Positions 61,413 through 64,000 of a stretch of DNA of 64,000 bases are shown here, piece by piece; the stretch's first letter is position 1, and every line of letters begins with the position of its first letter. The notes under the pieces were generated by a model. The model saw only the letters and a list, made by a program, of their open reading frames with translations, made no database searches and was not told where the DNA came from. This DNA comes from Thamnaconus septentrionalis. Taxonomy: Eukaryota > Chordata > Actinopteri > Tetraodontiformes > Monacanthidae. The stretch spans positions 7,749,001-7,813,000 of the forward strand of contig CM020507.1 of the NCBI GenBank assembly GCA_009823395.1, in the 5' to 3' direction. The translations under genes and the position numbers were made by a program.

Positions 61413-62606
61413 CTGAGGGAGAGAGAAGGCGAGGAAAAGTGTCAGACACAACAATAGAATCGTTGTCGTCGTCGACATTGTGTTTCTCTTAAGAGCGACT
61501 CGACGTTGAAAAATGTGCAGACACACAGAGCGGCTCCCAGTTTTGTATACAAGAGGGATGCAGCATCATACATTTATTCATGTTTTTTTTCTTAAAAAAA
61601 AAAAAAAAAAAAACTATTTGAAAAGCATTATACCAGCATACATCAAAAATGACACATAATACTGTTGCAGTTTGGTTCCATATATTTACATGCATTTATT
61701 TATTTATTCATATCTCCTGGTGTATTTACCAGGCATCCCCTGCAAAGATGGAGTTTGAAGCAGGGGATTATCAGGGTTTTGGGGCAGTGTGTATTTGAGT
61801 AAAAAGGGCGAAGAACGACTGCCTTGTATTTGCCCCTCTACGGTGCCGCTGCAGCCACAGGGGGCGACGTCACCTACTGATTCCTAGACGCTGATAAGTG
61901 CGGCGGATTGCCTTTGGATGAGAACGAAATGTAAGTATATAAAAAATAATATAAAAATCAGATCAGCACCATCACGCTTGGGTTGGCTGGGCTATTTCCA
62001 TAGAATATTGTCATTGGGCGGGAGAGGTATCATCAACAGCGGTTATTTAGTGGTGGAGGCTGTGGAAGAGTTTTAAATATTTGGCCAAAAACCCAGCAGG
62101 AAGGCAGATCAGAGTTTGAGCTTGAGGCCATTTCTATGCTGAATGAGTTAGTGAGGATTTCTCAAAAGTTGGAAAATATTGTGACATCACAGAGGGCACC
62201 GATACTTGCACTTAGGTATTTGTTAGACTGCAGAATTTTTCTGCTTCCTTCCCATTAAGTGGTATCAGTTTTGGATGTTGTAAACAGAGGGCTAAATATG
62301 CTCTTTTTTTAATGGAGCTCACTAAATATTGGGTTAGAATAAAACCCTGTCTGGTAAAAAAAAAATAATGGTTTAACAATTTTGGTAGCGACATTTAGGG
62401 CCGGGCTGTGACATGTGCACGTTGGCAATGTTTAACCCAGCGTTGGTAGAGCACCAAGTGACAGCAGATCGAGGCATTCCGCATCATTAGCAAAGCATAA
62501 GGAGGAGGTACCGCAGCTCAGATATCAGCACAAGAAGGGAGGAAGGAATAGACTGACAGCCTCCCATGTTCACGCAGCAAAGAAAGCGGCAGCGGCGGCT
62601 CAAAAC

Positions 62607-62648
<42 letters not shown>

Positions 62649-64000
62649 TAGACGCACACACAGAGGAGCTGCTTTGTGACGAAAAGAAAAGGGGGAAAAA
62701 AATTAAATGGGTGTGTGCGTGCGCGTCATTGTGTCGCCGGCTAGCGGAGTGTGAAAATATAATGAGGGTGGGACGGCTGGAGCGCTGTCTGGGGCAAGTC
62801 ATACCGAGGCGACTTCACAAAAAAAAATAATGGCAGAAAAATAAAGTGATACCCTGGTGCAGGGCGAATAGGAAGCCTGGTTTTTGGTTATGGTGCATGG
62901 GCACGTAAGGCTGCATTCATAATGGAAGAGGCAGACAAAAGGCGGAGGGGAGAGGAAGAAAAGGAGACGACGGAGGTGGAGGTGGGGACGGAGGGAATAA
63001 ACAGACTGAATGGGGAGACGGATGGGGAATCAACGCAGAGAAGACAGAAAATAGGAGAAATTCTCGAAGGCGGCGCCAATACCTGCCTTCCAAGGAGTGA
63101 CTGCAACAAAACCACAAAATCTTTCCTCCACTCAGACCTTTTGTCCCGACTGGGGCTGAGCAAAAGTTTCTCAAACAACTCGTTAAAGTGAACTATGCAT
63201 GCATAAAGATTCAGTCGAGGAGAGTGAAGTGGACAAGTTGCCAGCGCTGTAACAGGGTTTGTCATCAGCGTATATAAACAGGTGGGTTCTCAGTATGAGA
63301 AAGGTTTCTTTATCTATATAGTTTGGTCCAGAAGTGTCACTGGACTTGTTTGTATGCATTAAATGTTTTCAGTGTGATCTTATAACAATTGGTCTGCCAC
63401 CATTAGAGAACAGGAGGTCTTCACCAATGTTAATATTAATAGCCAACCACCACCACCACCACTAACCAACGTTTAGCTCTGGCCCTGCATGTCATGTAGC
63501 CCTCGTCATGTCGTGTGAGGCCACCCACTCAACCAACTCTGGGCTCCATATCAGCCCAGTGCATCGTCCTCCTCGCTCTCTTGTTGCAGGACCCTCATTT
63601 TCACTGGAGTCTATGAATGTGTTCATGTGTGTGTGAAATGCATGTGAGTCCACGGGAGTCTCATGGAGCATATGTCCCCGTCCCGAGCAGGGGCCTGGAA
63701 CGGCAGGCAGGCACGCACACGCACAGAAGCGTACACACGCGTACACACAGAGCCAAAGGTGGACCCTTGAATGGCATCATCACCGACGACAGAAACAAAC
63801 AAAGCGGCAGCATCATCCTGTGCAGCATTACAGCAAAAATCCTTCCCAAAAATCTCCTTTTGACTTATTTTAAAAAGAAAAAATCATAGACAGAAAAAAA
63901 AAACCTGCTTCCTTTTTTCTCTACTGTATCCATTTGAAAAGCAACTACTGAGTCCCTGAGGCAAAACAACATCTTTCCCACCTCCCATTCGGTGGTTGGC
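61413..64000 (-). other. Presumed intron 1 of the TMEM132-family gene
   Basis: Sequence upstream of exon 2. It begins (in transcript order, ending at 61413) with a long pyrimidine tract and a strong acceptor. I searched for a signal-peptide exon with a GT donor on the minus strand up to 64000 and found none convincing. Contents are an A-run at 61596-61613, a short inverted repeat ATCCCCTGC/GCAGGGGAT at 61735-61768, a CAGGGGGCGAC CTCF-like core near 61858-61868, a CA array at 62608-62646, purine-rich sequence around 62930-63000 and GTGTGC-rich sequence at 63700-63750. Confidence 0.6.
62608..62646. repeat. (CA)n microsatellite
   Basis: About 19 CA units ending in CG-containing variants; reads (UG)n in the minus-strand transcript. 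Confidence 0.95.

Noticed and set aside
61087..61416. Plus-strand open frame of 109 codons antisense to exon 2
   Set aside because: Shadow of the coding exon; composition only reflects the complementary codons.

Overview
The window is vertebrate genomic DNA, most probably from a teleost fish, probably a percomorph. The signs are very dense (CA)n/(GT)n microsatellites, relics of fish-type Tc1/mariner and hAT-like DNA transposons, AT-rich intergenic-style sequence, and small GC-rich exons joined by consensus GT-AG splice sites. I see no prokaryotic-style gene, rRNA or tRNA gene, CRISPR array or intact transposon ORF. The species assignment is inference.

One protein-coding gene can be supported. 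It is a TMEM132-family gene on the minus strand, running right to left. Three consecutive internal exons are visible: exon 2 (60994-61412), exon 3 (58959-59542) and exon 4 (26170-26310). Their reading frames and splice phases agree (2-0, 0-2, 2-2). Together they encode about 380 residues of the N-terminal extracellular part of a single-pass neural adhesion-type protein. The signal-peptide exon lies outside the window or was not recognised. The exons for the Ig-like repeats, transmembrane helix and cytoplasmic tail should lie at coordinates below 1. The paralogue is uncertain: exon 2 and exon 3 motifs lean towards TMEM132E, while exon 4 also resembles the C/D group.

Almost everything else is intron. 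Intron 4 (at least 26.2 kb, 1-26169) and intron 3 (32.6 kb, 26311-58958) hold many microsatellites, a (CAG)19 run read as CUG in the pre-mRNA, long GA/CT tracts, a 0.7 kb Z-DNA-prone block, transposon relics and several stretches that look like conserved non-coding elements. Intron 2 (1.45 kb, 59543-60993) is largely a hAT-type MITE. The interval 61413-64000 is presumed intron 1.

The observations most worth following are all intronic. First, an 83-bp element carrying POU octamer and MEIS-type motifs occurs twice in inverted orientation inside intron 3 (50838-50920 and 58695-58777). The copies are 89% identical without gaps and include a 35-nt identical block. Second, a near-perfect 28-bp-stem hairpin of pre-miRNA size lies at 45464-45543. 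Third, there are nuclear-receptor-type direct repeats: a four-unit DR4 array at 8507-8542 and a perfect DR1 at 22174-22186. Fourth, a signal-peptide-like ATG frame abuts the exon 2 acceptor and could mislead gene predictors. I found no self-evident new multi-gene system. The interest lies in the regulatory and RNA-structure content of a giant neural-gene intron.
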